The notes below the pieces were generated by a model. That model worked only from the letters and a program-made list of their open reading frames with translations, was not told the origin of the DNA and did not search any database. A program made the translations under genes and the position numbers. From Sipunculus nudus (Eukaryota; Annelida; Sipuncula; Golfingiida; Sipunculidae), in assembly GCA_026874595.1 (NCBI GenBank), contig CM049321.1, positions 20,554,979 to 20,618,978 on the forward strand: a stretch of DNA of 64,000 bases, read 5' to 3'. Shown here piece after piece: positions 38,262 through 50,629 of this stretch. Numbering within the stretch: position 1 is the first letter of the stretch; each line of letters opens with the position of its first letter.

Positions 38262-39996
38262 CTGTATATGCATTATGTGTATTTGTTACCTATCACTAAT
38301 ATTATGACCAAAAGTATATGTTCAGGATGATTCCTGAAGTGTTTGCTTTGTTGTATTATTATTTATTTTGCCACTATTTTGATCTAAAACATTCTAATTA
38401 CTCCTGTACACGAGTTGAATAAACGTATATCGAGCGATCAGTGGTTCAAAACAAGAACATAGAGCGCACCAGGTTTCCTTACTGTGCAACCTCGCATTTC
38501 GAGGTGTTATAAGTTTTGTTCTATACCACCATAGGTGTAACTAATTCCATAATTCCAAGGACATACCGTTCGTTTCAGCTTAAAGCAATTTACAAATATC
38601 AGTTGGCAGTAAAAATTAAATAAATATGTTCCCAATTTGTTATACATATTCTTGATGTTAAAAAACACTTCTTCTTGAAAACCCAACAGAATTTTCGACT
38701 AAAAAGTAAAACTAATTCGAATATATAATATATACCTCTCCCTTGTGTTAATAGAATAAGAATAATATTTGAGGCTTATTTGTTTATAATTAGCCATATT
38801 GTTAGTAGTTATAGTTGTTAATATATATATATATAATTCAGATTTCATAGACGTCACACAGAAAACAATTGTTTCCCATTTCCCATATCCGAAAATAAGT
38901 TATTTTATCGTCTCACACGTACGATTAGAGGTTTGATCCATATGCCAGATGGTCTGGGCGATTATCACCAGATCATTTGCCCTCCAGTGTGAGCTTACTA
39001 CGGTCTGGTGCCAGAACACGAAACACGCCCTGAACTGTATGTTGCAACTCCGGTGGCTGACAAATTACCGGAAGATTCCCTGTAATCGTAGTATCATATT
39101 ATTATAGAATATTCGTGCACTTAACTACATGGAGTTTCATCCTTTTCACGCTATAATGTGTATCTGTCTTTTTTTTTCATTTACCAGACCTTTATATCTT
39201 AACTATATCTCCACGGACTCAGTAATAACGGAATGTTAGAAAAAATCCAAGACATAGTTTGCAGGTGAGGATTAAATTGTAATCGACTTAATAATCATTT
39301 GTAACGACTGTTACCTCTCAGATCCATCACAGATGTGATATTTAAACGTCAGTGCCAACTGACTCATCCCGAAAATAAGCAACATACATGTTGCAACCCA
39401 TACAATTTTAAACAAAATCGACTGATAAGAACTGGTGTCAATCTTATCTGAAATTTAAAAAAAATATTTTAGTAAATATTAAGATAAATGTATTTACATT
39501 GAAAGAGACAAGTGAAATTTCCAGCAGCAGTATTCTGCGTTTACCATTACATCTTTAACTCGTACAATAATAAAAGTAGTAAGCTAAGGTAGCTTGGAAT
39601 GAAAAAGCGAATGATTAAACAAAGGAAATATTCGGTATGTATTAATTGTAAACATCGTATGTGGCATACCCCACCGATTTAACCATAGGCCTCATTCAAC
39701 TGGCTAACAATGTAACATGTGCACTCAATTAGAACCATTCCACAACAAATGACACCAACAGCCTTCTACATACTTATTACAAATGTTATCGGAAGTGAAG
39801 AATACCGCCGATTGTCGATCTCTTCACGAAATTCTAGTACAGATTAAGAAATTACTCGACAATAGCTCTTCAGATCCTGTGTTTTGTACACGGTGGATTT
39901 TATGTACATACCATGTGTAGGTGTTAAGCCGCTTAGTTCTTTACTTCCAACAGTTGTTCCTTGGCAATTATATTGTTCCTAAGTATCTGTATATAT

Positions 39997-39998
<2 letters not shown>

Positions 39999-40069
<71 letters not shown>
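39999..40069. repeat. (TA)n microsatellite
   Basis: In the gene C CTLD2b-TM intron. Confidence 0.95.
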
Positions 40070-40072
<3 letters not shown>

Positions 40073-40823
40073 TATTAAACACACAGTACTTTAAAAGTAC
40101 CACCATAAACGTGTAGTCCTCTCAGCATGACTTCATTGGTAAGTAAACTAACAAATAGACGGTTAGGTCCGGATATTGTTAATGGACACAGACAGAGACA
40201 CAAGAGTATGCTTACATGCAAAACAAACAAAATCGTATGTGCTATTACAGCCAATAGATTTCCATGAGAGATGTTTTCCTTGAATGGAAGCGACAGCGCA
40301 TTTTCCTTCGGACGTACCATTCCATTTGCTGAAGCTCGGTCTAATGCTGCCTGAAAAGGTGTTACTCTTATATTGGTTACAGATAATAACTACGAGAGAT
40401 TTTCAATCATGGTCAATATATAAAATATGAATTATTTTAGAATTTTGCCTATTCAAATCGCTTGATTATCTTATAAACTATACAATAAATGTATATGCCC
40501 TCCGTAACTTGTAATTGTGGTATATAGGCAACACTGAAATCTTTGCTTAAAATACTGTGAATGGGTTCATACAGTTTGTTATATATGACACAAATGGTGC
40601 TTCATGTTGTAAAATAATATATTGGTATTGTTATCAATTTGTTGATGCAATAATTACTGAACAAAATCTTAATCCCACAAAATAAATGAATCAAGGGAGT
40701 ATTTTCCAAATAGATTTGATTTCATACAAATGCAACTGAATACGACATCATCTTCCGATTTTTTTATTATAAAAGTGAGCAGGTGCCTAGAATTAGTATT
40801 TACACGTGAGCACAACAGCTTAC

Positions 40824-41077
40824 CGTTGTTCGGGTGCTTAAAAACCCAGGAACCTCTCTTAAGCCCAACCCACACCTCTGAACAGTTCTCGGTTTTCATC
40901 ACATCTGTTACTGCGGTTGAATTGGATACGGAGAGCGTCTTATTTCTGACCTTGCACAAGTTGTAAGCGGTGAACCCGTCAGTTCGGATACAGTTTATAG
41001 TCAAACATGACCTAGACGCTGACGTCAGCTTTTTACTAGTATCATTTATACATATTCCATAATGCATCTTGCACATC
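40824..41077 (-). pseudogene. Gene C exon CTLD2a with -1 frameshift
   Basis: The rest of the exon is open and highly similar to B (GICINDT, SCLTINC, YNLCKVRNKTLS, EVWVGLKRGSWVFKHPNN). One nucleotide is missing between the acceptor and GICIND, so the phase-1 entry no longer reaches the CTLD frame. An alternative acceptor could rescue it but none is obvious. Confidence 0.75.
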
Positions 41078-41257
41078 CTGAAGTACAACATGAAGAGCGA
41101 ATAACTTTTGAGTATCTGATTTCATGCGGGCACGGCGGACACTTTAAGTAGAAATACAGCGAACCTCCAAAATGATCAATTTACGAGTTAGTTTACTTTG
41201 ACATATTTTCATGTAAGTGGATTAAGTTGATTATTTGGTGTTATTTTATAACTTTAC

Positions 41258-41372
41258 CTTTGTTGTCACATGCAAAGCCTTCGACTTGAACATCACATTC
41301 GGTTGCATACACGTGTCCATTCCTCACAACAGCGCAGTCATGACGATAATTTTTTTCTAACGACAGACTCTT
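41258..41372 (-). pseudogene. Gene C exon CTLD1b with +1 frameshift
   Basis: Compared with B, one extra base lies in the run of seven A. With a base removed the exon reads RKNYRHDCAVV, then YATECDVQVEGFACDNK, a normal CTLD1b; as written it meets TGA nine codons in. Its first 41 nt (41332-41372) are copied four more times upstream in the intron. Confidence 0.78.
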
Positions 41373-42716
41373 CTGGAATTATTTTATCAAAATAAACCAA
41401 TGATGACCACTAGGCGGATAGAGGGCCTTGTTTAGACTTAAACATTACAAATACCGCCATCCAGTATTGCAATTTTATAATACTCTTTTTACTTTTTCAG
41501 AGATTTGTTAATATAAATGTTCCTTTCCACGATAATAATACAACCATGATCGTAGGTACCCGGAATAGAATCGTCGGCACTGGAGACAGAGTATCCTTAT
41601 CATGACTTTCATTAGCGCAGTCATGACGACATTTTTACTCTAACGACGGACTCTTCTGGAATTATTTTATCAAAATGACCTAATAAAGACCATCAGGCGG
41701 ATAGAGGGCCTTGTTTAGACTTAAACATTACAAATACCGCTATCCAATATTGCCATTTGATATTACTGTCTTTACTTTTTCAAATGTTTGTAAATTTAAA
41801 GGTTCCTTTCCACGATAATGACAAAACCATAATCGTAGGTACCCTGAATAGAATCTTCGGTAAAAAAGACAGAGTATCCTTATCATGACTTTCATCAGCG
41901 CAGTCATGACGATTTTTTTACTCTAAGAACAGACTCTTCCGGAATTATTTAATGAAAATGACCTAATACAGACCTCCAGGCGGAAAAAGGGACTTGTTTA
42001 GACTTAAACATTACAAATACAGCTATCCAATATTGCCATCTGATATTACTGTCTTTACTTTTTCAAAGGTTTGTTGATTTAAAAGGTTCCTTTCCACGAT
42101 AATGACAAAACCATAATCGTAGGTACCCTGAATAGAATCTTCGGTAAAAAAGACAGAGTATCCTTATCATGACTTTCATCAGCGCAGTCATGACAATTTT
42201 TTTACTCTAAGAACAGACTCTTCCGGAATTATTTAATGAAAATGACCTAATACAGACCTCCAGGCGGATAAAGGGACTTGTTTAGACTTAAACATTACAA
42301 ATACAGCTATCCAATATTGCCATCTGATATTACTGTCTTTACTTTTTCAAAGGTTTGTTGATTTAAAAGGTTCCTTTCCACGATAATGACAAAACCATAA
42401 TCGTAGGTACCCTGAATAGAATCTTCGTTATAAAAGACAGAGTATCCTTATCATGACTTTCATCAGCGCAGTCATGACGATTTTTTTTACTCTAACGACA
42501 GACTCTTCTGGAATTATTTTATCAAAATGACCTAATGAAGACCTCAAGGCGGATAAAGGGACTTTTTTAGACTTAAACATTACAAATACAGCTATCCAAT
42601 ATTGTCATTTCGTATTACTGTCTTTAATTTTTCAAAGGTTTGTTAATTTAAAGGTTCCTTTCCACGATAATGACAAAACCATAATTGTAGGTATCCTGAA
42701 TAGAATCTTTGGCATC
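41332..42716 (-). repeat. 284-bp intronic tandem array (about 4.9 copies) carrying a splice acceptor and exon start
   Basis: Units begin at gcgcagtcatgac at 41,332, 41,615, 41,898, 42,182 and 42,466 (period 283-284). Each contains the CTLD1b acceptor (ttccag on the minus strand) and the first roughly 41 nt of that exon followed by intron. Units 3 and 4 are nearly identical. In gene B the same intron has a single copy. Confidence 0.9.
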
Positions 42717-43016
42717 TTTGTTGATTGATTATTCATTGCTCAACATGATGAACTCAATTCTTTGAGTTATTTATGTGTCAGCCCCTTTAAGTGAAGTTTT
42801 AACAGTTTGGAGCATAACATGACCCATGGCCCTGACACGAGCCTGAATACGATGCGTCGGGGTCAATCACAAGGGACGCAGAATCATCTTTTTTTAAATC
42901 GTCTTCATTTACTTTGCCAACGCGAAGATTGTTAACAAAAGCAAGCTTAAGAAATGATAAGAGGTATCAGAAATGTACGATTCTTTCAAGATTAGGAAAG
43001 ACTGAGTTCCATGGCG

Positions 43017-43018
<2 letters not shown>

Positions 43019-43090
<72 letters not shown>
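43019..43090. repeat. (TA)n microsatellite left of the palindrome
   Basis: TA tract in the gene C CTLD1 intron region, interrupted by ACATATA. Confidence 0.95.
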
Positions 43091-43123
43091 GATGTATGAG
43101 TAGCCATGCTGGTTCATTGTTTT

Positions 43124-43299
43124 ATAGATGGAAAGGGTATACACAGAAAAGTGGTTCACTGCCAGTAGGATTCGAACCAACAATCTTCCGATTTCCGGTG
43201 CGGCTGCCAAGTGGACTAAGACAGCCGCACCGGAAATCGGAAGATCGTGGGTTCGAATCCCACTGTTAGTGAACCACTTTTCTGTGTATACCCTTTCCA

Positions 43300-43304
<5 letters not shown>
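43124..43304. mobile_element. 181-bp palindrome of a tRNA-like element inside (TA)n
   Basis: Left arm 43,124-43,206 and right arm 43,222-43,304 are nearly perfect reverse complements around a 15-nt spacer. Each arm has a pol III B-box-like core (ggttcgaatcc). The centre plus right arm reads GCCAAGTGGACTAAG ... GTGGGTTCGAATCCCAC, like the D and T arms of a tRNA-Leu/Ser, without acceptor-stem pairing. Both sides abut (TA)n tracts. Confidence 0.82.

Positions 43305-43351
<47 letters not shown>
43302..43351. repeat. (TA)n microsatellite right of the palindrome
   Basis: TA tract beginning at the last base of the inverted arm. Confidence 0.95.
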
Positions 43352-43355
<4 letters not shown>

Positions 43356-45399
43356 GGTAATTAAATAAGTATGGCCCAGTCAATTCATTTCCATGTAAGA
43401 TAAAAGAAACAGCTCACCTGAATCCCTGCCATCAATCCACTTCCAAGTGTCCGTATTGATTAATTCCAGTGCAAGCCAGAGAGATGACAGATTGTATTGA
43501 TTCATTGCCTCGGTGATTACTTGTTCGTGTTGGTCATTGAGATGTATAGGTAAAACAAGTTGTTTCTGCTGGCATGCAATGCGAGCATGGTGATAATCAG
43601 ATTTATTTCCATGAAACATTGGATCCCCTGGGCGAAAATATAACGTATATGCATAAATACCTTTTTACCCTTTCCGTTTTAATTATAAACCCTGCATGTA
43701 GGAGCTGAAAGAAGCAATGTACAACTGTATTCTACAATCAACCGTCGGCCATTTAGATATAGGGGGCTTTTCAATTAGATTCATATGTAAACGTTAAGCA
43801 ATGGTTGAACAATTACACCCGCCTTCCATGAACAGTCTAAATCAGGCTAAAGGCTCGCCTCCAAAATATTTGTTTATTATTAATAAGTTTATAATAGTTG
43901 CCCATGCACAAGAATATTAACTCTATTTGGTCACAAAACATACGAATGGAGTCGGCATTCCTTATTTTTTTTTGTATATTCACAACATAAGCTTTTGTTT
44001 ATTTTTGCCTGGAATAAATATTAATAGTGCATTGTATCAAGATATTTAATGGATTTTTGAAATTTATGCACGAATATATTATTCCCACAAGGGTTTCCGA
44101 ATTCAAATATAGTATCAGTCACTTTTTACATCATATGTCTAATACATCTGGAATCCATCAGCATCTTCAATTGGCTATCTTTTACTCTCAAGTAAAAAAA
44201 AGTTTTAAAAGAGTTTTGAATATCAAAATCAGCTAAAAAATGTAATAAACTTGTTGAACTCATGCATCACCATATTACAACAGCGGGAATATACAACCTC
44301 AGATCAGAGTATAAGGTTTTACATCCGATGCCCATTACACTTGGCAGAATGTGTTATTGTCCCATGATTCGTAAAGCCTTTTTTATTGATACAAGAGCAT
44401 ATTTTATGAATTGTATTTGCATTTGCTTTAAAAATCAAATGTTTCATACTCTGCATTTAACTACAAAAGCTTCTGTTAGCGCTGCATTAAAAACGAAATG
44501 CAAATGCAACATTTTCAAATGTAAATTCATTTCAACCGAACCTTCATGCCAACCGTAATTTTTATTGTCACTCCCGTGTGTTGAGCTTTGCTTGACAAGT
44601 GGATCGATTTCAGTTGCTCTGACTTCATGTCACAGCTTCTTGTAACTTGTGTAATCTTGCCTCAGATTGCAACGTCATGTTGATTGCCCGCTTGAATATT
44701 TCATGGATTAAAGCTGCAGGGTGATGTTTTTGGCTGATTACAGGGTTGAAACTATACTTTAATGGCATTTTACACGCAGGGGTTCATTTATATGGGCTTT
44801 GTCGTTAGTCATTCGTGTTAATCATTGTGACTCGACCGATTATTGAGACTTTTTACGTTTATTATTATACTCCATTCTTATATTTTGTCCACAGGTAAAG
44901 TTGTAACCTTCTTTTCTGTAGAGACTTTGTTAAGTTATTTCTTTCTCCCGTACCGAACATCGATTGCCTGAATCGATGGTGTCGATGTTGAAACTAAAGG
45001 ACATACGTTTCATGTCATGGTCTAAATTATATTTTTTTTTAGAAACCGCCTTCTGTGGTTTTTATAGGTGGAAGAGCTCATAGGCGTTATATTATGGGTT
45101 TAAACCTTGGCAGATGAGCGGTAAGATGTTTTGCGCGCGGCCCCCACCCAAGGTGATCCCTCTGAAGGCCTATCATGGGAACTGTGCCCAAATGTTGTAC
45201 ACGGGGCTTAGTAAGCAATCGCATGACTTGAGGTTATTGGTTTCAGCACTGATGTCCGTAGGGGGTGGGGGTGGGGGGGGGGGGGGGATGGGATTTCGCA
45301 TATTTTGTGCCTTGCGGGCTTTGTTAGTCGCCGTTGGTGAGTCGACCATGTTTATGAGTTCCAATCTCTGTGATATGAATTGTGGGGTAGCCATCATCT

Positions 45400-45800
45400 G
45401 GCTGGCTTGGTATCTGTAATTTCTGTACTCATGGCATTCCCGGTGTGACCTTGAGTGGTCACTTTTTCAGTTTCAACATTTTCTGGCACTGGCGAATATA
45501 TTTTCTGATTGTGTGCTATGGGCCTGCTTGGATACTGCACTCTCAGCTGTGATGCCTCAATCGGAAACACTTGCCACATTATTAGTACCTCTGGTCTTTA
45601 TGGATTGATAGTTTGGTTCCTGCATTCCGGGCTGCTGTAGTCAATGGTAGTCTGGAGTAATTAAAGTAAATCTCTTGTAACGGTACTTTCATAGCGACAG
45701 GGGTTCCGTGTCTTGCCTGGCTCTCATGGCACTTGTGCTCGGCCTTCAGTGAGTATTAGGGAAGACGTAAAGTTATCCCTGGTCTTGGCTGCTCTATTCT
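45400..45800 (-). pseudogene. Retroelement gag-like zinc-knuckle region, copy 2
   Basis: Nucleotide-level copy of 30,570-31,030 within the large duplication, more decayed: the knuckle region is shortened and out of frame, although the flanks (cggtactttcatagcgacag) are conserved. Confidence 0.45.
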
Positions 45801-46189
45801 TTTAAATAATTTTTAAAGACGTATTTGTCGTTTAAGTATATTGGGGTGAATACCCTAAATGACGTAAATGACTCTGGGGAACTCATAGATGTGATTCTGT
45901 TGTGAACATTAACTTACGACTGTAATACATGTGTGAGTGACGGATAACATTTGTACGGCTTGATGAAGGTAATCACTTTGAAGAGGAATATATGTGTGCA
46001 TTTTGTGATTTTGTCTTGGGGCTTATTATGCATTTATTTTGTAAATGGATGATGTTATTATATTTTTATGAACTTGGCTGGACGGTCCAGTATTAGGATG
46101 GGTCGAGCCATCGTGTGATCCTGTTTAAAATACCATACATGCGATACCATATACTTTAAACTAAGTATTCGAATCAGTATTATTGCAAA

Positions 46190-47170
46190 ATCTTACTTGA
46201 CAGATTCACTGAAGACTCAATTATCTTCATGAAGCTTAACACCAGCAAAATATATATGTTTCCCTTCACACCCTATCGAGTCAGTATTTTTGTTGTATCA
46301 GCGGGGGTGCTTTTATATACATTAATGGCATCCTGGTTCGGTTTCATCATTATTGTTGTGCGTCTGGGTTGAGTATTTTATTTTTTTCCTGGTCTATCCC
46401 ACACTCTTATATTGTAGTCTTATCGATCAGTGTGTGTAACTCGGACCCTAAACGGGCAGAGATTAACTAATTTTATAGGATAAATACTGAACAACAAGCC
46501 TGAGGAGACGATTGATTAGTATGCTGTTTCGCAGAGTGGATGTGGGTCTGGGTTGAGTGTTTTATTTTTCTCCTGGTCTATCCCACACTTTAACTGGCCG
46601 GATATCAATTGTACAATAGAAACCCTGTTGATGGATATTTTAAGCCACTTATTTATGTACATATGTTACACTGATATAATATAATACGACCTAAATCAGA
46701 TCCGATGAAGAGGGGGCATCAAACATATAGACTCAGAAAGGGAAACATATCTGAAGTTTCTTTGATAGAAATCAATCATTTTAATATATAATGATACGAG
46801 ACATTCTTCAAATATAAATATATAAAGCTAACATATGCCGCATGGTGTATATTAAGTCATTTTGGAACAGAGACTTTACAAAAATACAACAAGAATATAA
46901 AAAAAATTGTGATCCTGCACTTAAAACCACAGATTGTTTAAACTGCTAATCTGTCTCCATAATATTTGCCATTACGGCTATGCAGTAACTGTGGTACCTT
47001 AGGGCGTTAGAACGATGATAGTTTGTCATGAACACAGCAAGTGCTCCTCTTATTAAAAATACTATTTTTCTTAATCAAATGTACCTAAACGATTGGGAAT
47101 AGTAATTCTATGTTGAAAATATGCTCCCCTTATACAAGTTCATACATGCTTGTTTTCAAAAGATCAGTGT
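46190..47170. repeat. Intergenic block shared four times (copy 3)
   Basis: Unit Y copy 2 counterpart. Contains a local duplication of a 'ggtctgggttgagt...tcctggtctatcccacact' segment at about 46,360 and 46,548. Confidence 0.65.
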
Positions 47171-47400
47171 AGCTTCCATGCAATTGCCAATAAAATATTT
47201 TTTAAAAGTAAATCAACATTATTCTCGGTTCTGAATTGCGGTCCTGTGCTTGTTCCTCTTTGGAACTACGGGTAGAAAACACATATCAGTACTTTTATAG
47301 ATATCAGGTAAAAAAAAAAACAGGAACTAAACATGCTCATAAAGGTGGCGGCGACATCCTGCGAAAGACTGATGGACTAAAGAGAGCTTAATAATAGAAA

Positions 47401-47421
47401 GTATATATATATATATATATA
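47401..47421. repeat. (TA)n microsatellite
   Basis: Short counterpart of the 32,590 tract. Confidence 0.9.
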
Positions 47422-47609
47422 CTTGTTGTATAATATATTATTGTTCCTATTTTCCAACACAATTGATTTTGAATTAAAAAGCTTGACCGTTACATATATA
47501 AAACACAAAAATATATAAAAGTCAATAATATTACATCGGTAAAATTGCTAGATTCGAAACTGCTATATCCGAACAGCTGTTAATATAATTGGCTAAAAGT
47601 GAAAACGAC

Positions 47610-47611
<2 letters not shown>

Positions 47612-47668
<57 letters not shown>
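47612..47668. repeat. (TA)n microsatellite
   Basis: Counterpart of 32,954. Confidence 0.95.
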
Positions 47669-47994
47669 TATATAAATTGATATAAATTGCTCTATCGAGA
47701 AGGAATCATCTTCAGCTCTGCCTATTTCTGCCTATTGTTTTTTCGGTTCATATGATCTTCCTGCTTGCCTTCTGAATATTTTTTAGGTTTTATTTTTCAC
47801 TAAAGATATCTTTACCTTTCATAGTGCCTGGGTTTTAGTTTTCAGTCCCCGGAAGATTTCTCCTTTTGGAGCTGATGATAATATATTTTCAGACAGACAC
47901 TCTTAACCAATCCGAACCAAGGTATGCATGAGAGCAATCAATGATCCAAATTTGAATGAAATCAAATAATATTTAGGAAAGTTATCGCACGAGA

Positions 47995-48115
47995 ACGAAA
48001 AGCTGACGGACGGACAGACAGAGAGACAGACATAAAGACGGACAGACAGGGAACAGTTAAACGGACAGAGAGACAAAGCCAGTCAACGTACCCCCGTTCA
48101 GCGGAAGCGGGGCAA
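47995..48115. repeat. Dispersed 'gacggacagac' repeat end
   Basis: agctgacggacggacagacagag... ending acgtacccccgttcagcggaagcggggc. Simple-sequence core with a short GC-rich palindromic tail, common in molluscan repeats. Lies in the C unit and is absent from the matching place in unit Y copy 1. Confidence 0.55.
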
Positions 48116-48584
48116 AATAACAGTGAATACATTTATTAGGATGAAATTGTCCTGCAATTTGTCCTGTGATTTGGAATATTGAAAAAAGATCATATATATA
48201 CCATGTGTAATTGAAAAGATGGATTCATTATATATTGCGTCACTAGTAAGAGGTTTTGTATAGACACCACTTGATGATTTTGAATAATTATATTAAGGGT
48301 TTTCTGTAAAATTGCAAAACAAATAACAACAGTTTTATGACTAACGTGTCGGTAATTGTTAAAGAATCCCTTTTTTTGTTCTAAATTTAAATGTAAATAT
48401 GCAAGGTTAAGTAATGCAAAGATATGTTTATGAGTTTTCAGAGAGCATAAATGCACAGTATATTCATGGCTTGAATATACAGTCTACACTTAAAACGAAG
48501 ACATTAATGGTAACACAAAGCATACGAATATAGCTTTAAAATATATATGAGGTTTCTGCACATGTGCATACTCATATTCAACAC

Positions 48585-50629
48585 AGAGAATTATATTTTC
48601 TGTCGCACTCCATAACCTTTCATGAGATTTAGCTTTCTCGTTTAAAAGCAATGGCACACCTACCTTTCAAATGGCCTTCCAGTTTGTAGAAGCTCAGCAT
48701 CAGTTTTATGATCAATCAATTTATTATTTGTATGTTGAATGCAAATTTTATTTCAATTGAGATATTCTAAAAATGCCCGACTTTATAATATTTGTAATAT
48801 ATAATTACATTCACGTTAATAAGTGTGAATAGTCCTTAATATCATATCATGTATATCAAAGATATACAAGGATAGTGTATTTTGAGAAAAACAAAAGTAA
48901 GTTCGATTAGGTGTATATGTTATACCCTATCGCATGTATACATGCATCTTTGTTTTTTTTTTTTTTTATATAATGACATATGTCGCAGTTTCTACACACT
49001 ATTACGATTGCAATAATGCTATTATCATAACAGTGTAATGAGTTAGGAGTAAATGAATTATATAAGGACACATAAAGACGAAATCAATTTTGTTTCCAAT
49101 GAGCTGACCATTTCATTAACAACTTTCAACTTAGTCGATAGATAAGTAATACCTATAAATGAGCTGACCATCACGCAGATGATCAAATGCAAAGGCTCTT
49201 TTTGAGGACCAACCCCTCCCACTTTAATATGCCTGTTTCATAGCAACTCTTATTTATGCTAAACTCGACTTGTCTGATTGTTGGCCTTACAATAGTTGTT
49301 GACGCTATACCATGCGCATGGAGTGCAGTTTAAAGATACACCATTTTCTGCATTCGGCGTTCCGTGATCTTCTATATCTTTCAAACACCTTTCAGTAATA
49401 CATACTGAACAATCTTAAATATAAAAAAATGAGTATTCTCGAGTATAAGGGTTTGCTCGCTTTTGGATCAGCGTCAACACAGTATCATTTTCTGATAAGG
49501 TCATTGTTACTCGTATATGTGAGAAACAAAAGCATTTTAAAACTGTATATTCAACACCATTGCTTTCACATATGAAGCCTTCTACATAAAGATGACACTA
49601 TGTTAAAAACACTGATGAACGCCCGACTGCAGCACAAGCCCTACGACTAAAGTTTCTTAGCACATTTTTTACCAAAATGGTTTAGCTACAATTGTGTCCA
49701 TTGCGTTCTAGAAAATAAAATCAGTTTATACAAGGCCGTGTTTTATTAGCTGTCTCCTGTATTTCCCATAATGAGAGAAAATTAATTATTTATATATGCT
49801 CTTTTTCACGATTCGTAGTTCAAGTTAATATCCTTCCTGCATTAGGTTAAACATTTCACATATAATATTTCTTTAATGACTTTTTTCTGGCAAAAAAAGC
49901 TTTTTAATAGTAATGCAAAAATACTTAGTGAAAACAAAACAAGTGGTTATCATGTGAGTGAAATGCCGATATAACACCAATTAAAAACAGAAAAAAATAT
50001 AGTTTAGCATACAAATCCATTTAAGCAGATTTCTTTTCAAAATACTATATGATAGGTAAAATCATATTGATCTGACGATAAAAGAACTCAAAGTCAATTA
50101 GTCCAAGCAAAACGAATGACAGCTTATTTTGTTTTATAACCCTAATAATTATCTCGATGCATAGTTATGTACGTTTGTTGAGCTGACACGCTTGACAGGC
50201 GTCTTGATAATTGATTGCGTAACCATGAACACTGGCCTGGCTTGAAAAAGTAACCAAACCAATTTTTTGCCATTTTGGTATAAAGTACACAGCAAGAAAA
50301 ATTCCAGTCCCATTTGTTCCTATGCCGACAGAGCTCTAACCGTTGTAACTTCACACTATCTCGTTAAACACATTCTGAAGACTAGTTTGAGACTTCCTAA
50401 ACCGTCGCACATAATCTTAAAACATGCATCATTATTGGAGTATTGGAACTTTGTATACCAATTAGATTTAGTCAAAACAAAGTCGTATTCTATGGATATA
50501 TCATTGCACAGGATATGAAAAACAAAATAAATAAGTAATAAAATAATGTTAAAGTTTACCTAACATAAATGCTTCACTCTCTGGGCACTGCAAAAAGGTG
50601 AACAGCAGCCAGACAGATATGAACCCCAT
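48585..50629 (-). pseudogene. Gene E: decayed two-CTLD receptor
   Basis: Exons: signal 50629-50560, CTLD1a-like 50239-50165, CTLD1b 49655-49558, CTLD2a about 49413-49260, CTLD2b about 48715-48585. The lesions are several. The CTLD1a acceptor cag of A' reads caa here, so any AG shifts by one base. CTLD1b has an in-frame TAG (49598-49600) where A' has a serine codon. CTLD2a starts well (CSVCITERCLKDIEDHGT, WYSVNNYCKANNQT) but hits TAG at 49259-49261. CTLD2b has a stop in place of the middle region (LKGRCAIAFKRES then stop). Order and orientation match gene B, so this is a pseudogene of the same architecture. Confidence 0.68.
50560..50629 (-). CDS. Signal-peptide exon of gene E
   Basis: 70 nt, identical in structure to the A' exon: MGFISVWLLFTFLQCPESE, phase-1 donor GTAAAC. 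The leucine-to-glutamine change next to the cysteine falls at the end of the hydrophobic core. About 100 bp of 5' flank upstream of the ATG is nearly identical to that of A', including cctttactgtcaagaaggtgg on the plus strand. Confidence 0.75.

Larger units (their letters stand above)
38998..43627 (-). pseudogene. Gene C: duplicate of gene B with two frameshifts
   Basis: The same six exons in the same order and phases: 43627-43418 (1a), 41372-41258 (1b), 41077-40824 (2a), 40350-40216 (2b), 39447-39315 (TM), 39079-38998 (tail, TAG TAA). Exon 1b is 115 nt against 114 in B because of an extra A in an A7 run after TTAG. Exon 2a is 254 nt against 255 because one base is missing just after the acceptor. 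All splice sites are intact, and the rest of each exon keeps the family residues (SLWLALELI, WKWIDG, EVWVGLKRG, MLLIFGM). Either it is a young pseudogene or one or both indels are assembly errors in homopolymer or repeat context. The long 1a-1b intron is expanded by a 284-bp tandem array. Confidence 0.8.
34566..49600. repeat. Large direct duplication unit Y, copy 2 (genes C and E)
   Basis: Second copy of unit Y, longer than copy 1 because of insertions at 36,712-38,261, 41,615-42,716 and 43,019-43,351 and an extra segment near 35,290-35,460. Its right end continues into unit X sequence without a break. Confidence 0.88.

Noticed and set aside
43190-43275. tRNA gene (Leu/Ser-like)
   Set aside because: D- and T-arm-like boxes are present but there is no acceptor-stem pairing or sensible anticodon arm, and the sequence is one half of a palindrome.
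44027-44558. Two adjacent plus-strand frames
   Set aside because: No domain, no splice logic, not found in unit Y copy 1 at the matching place.
48000-48110. CRISPR-like or functional repeat array of gacggacagac units
   Set aside because: Irregular simple sequence without spacers, typical of invertebrate interspersed repeats.
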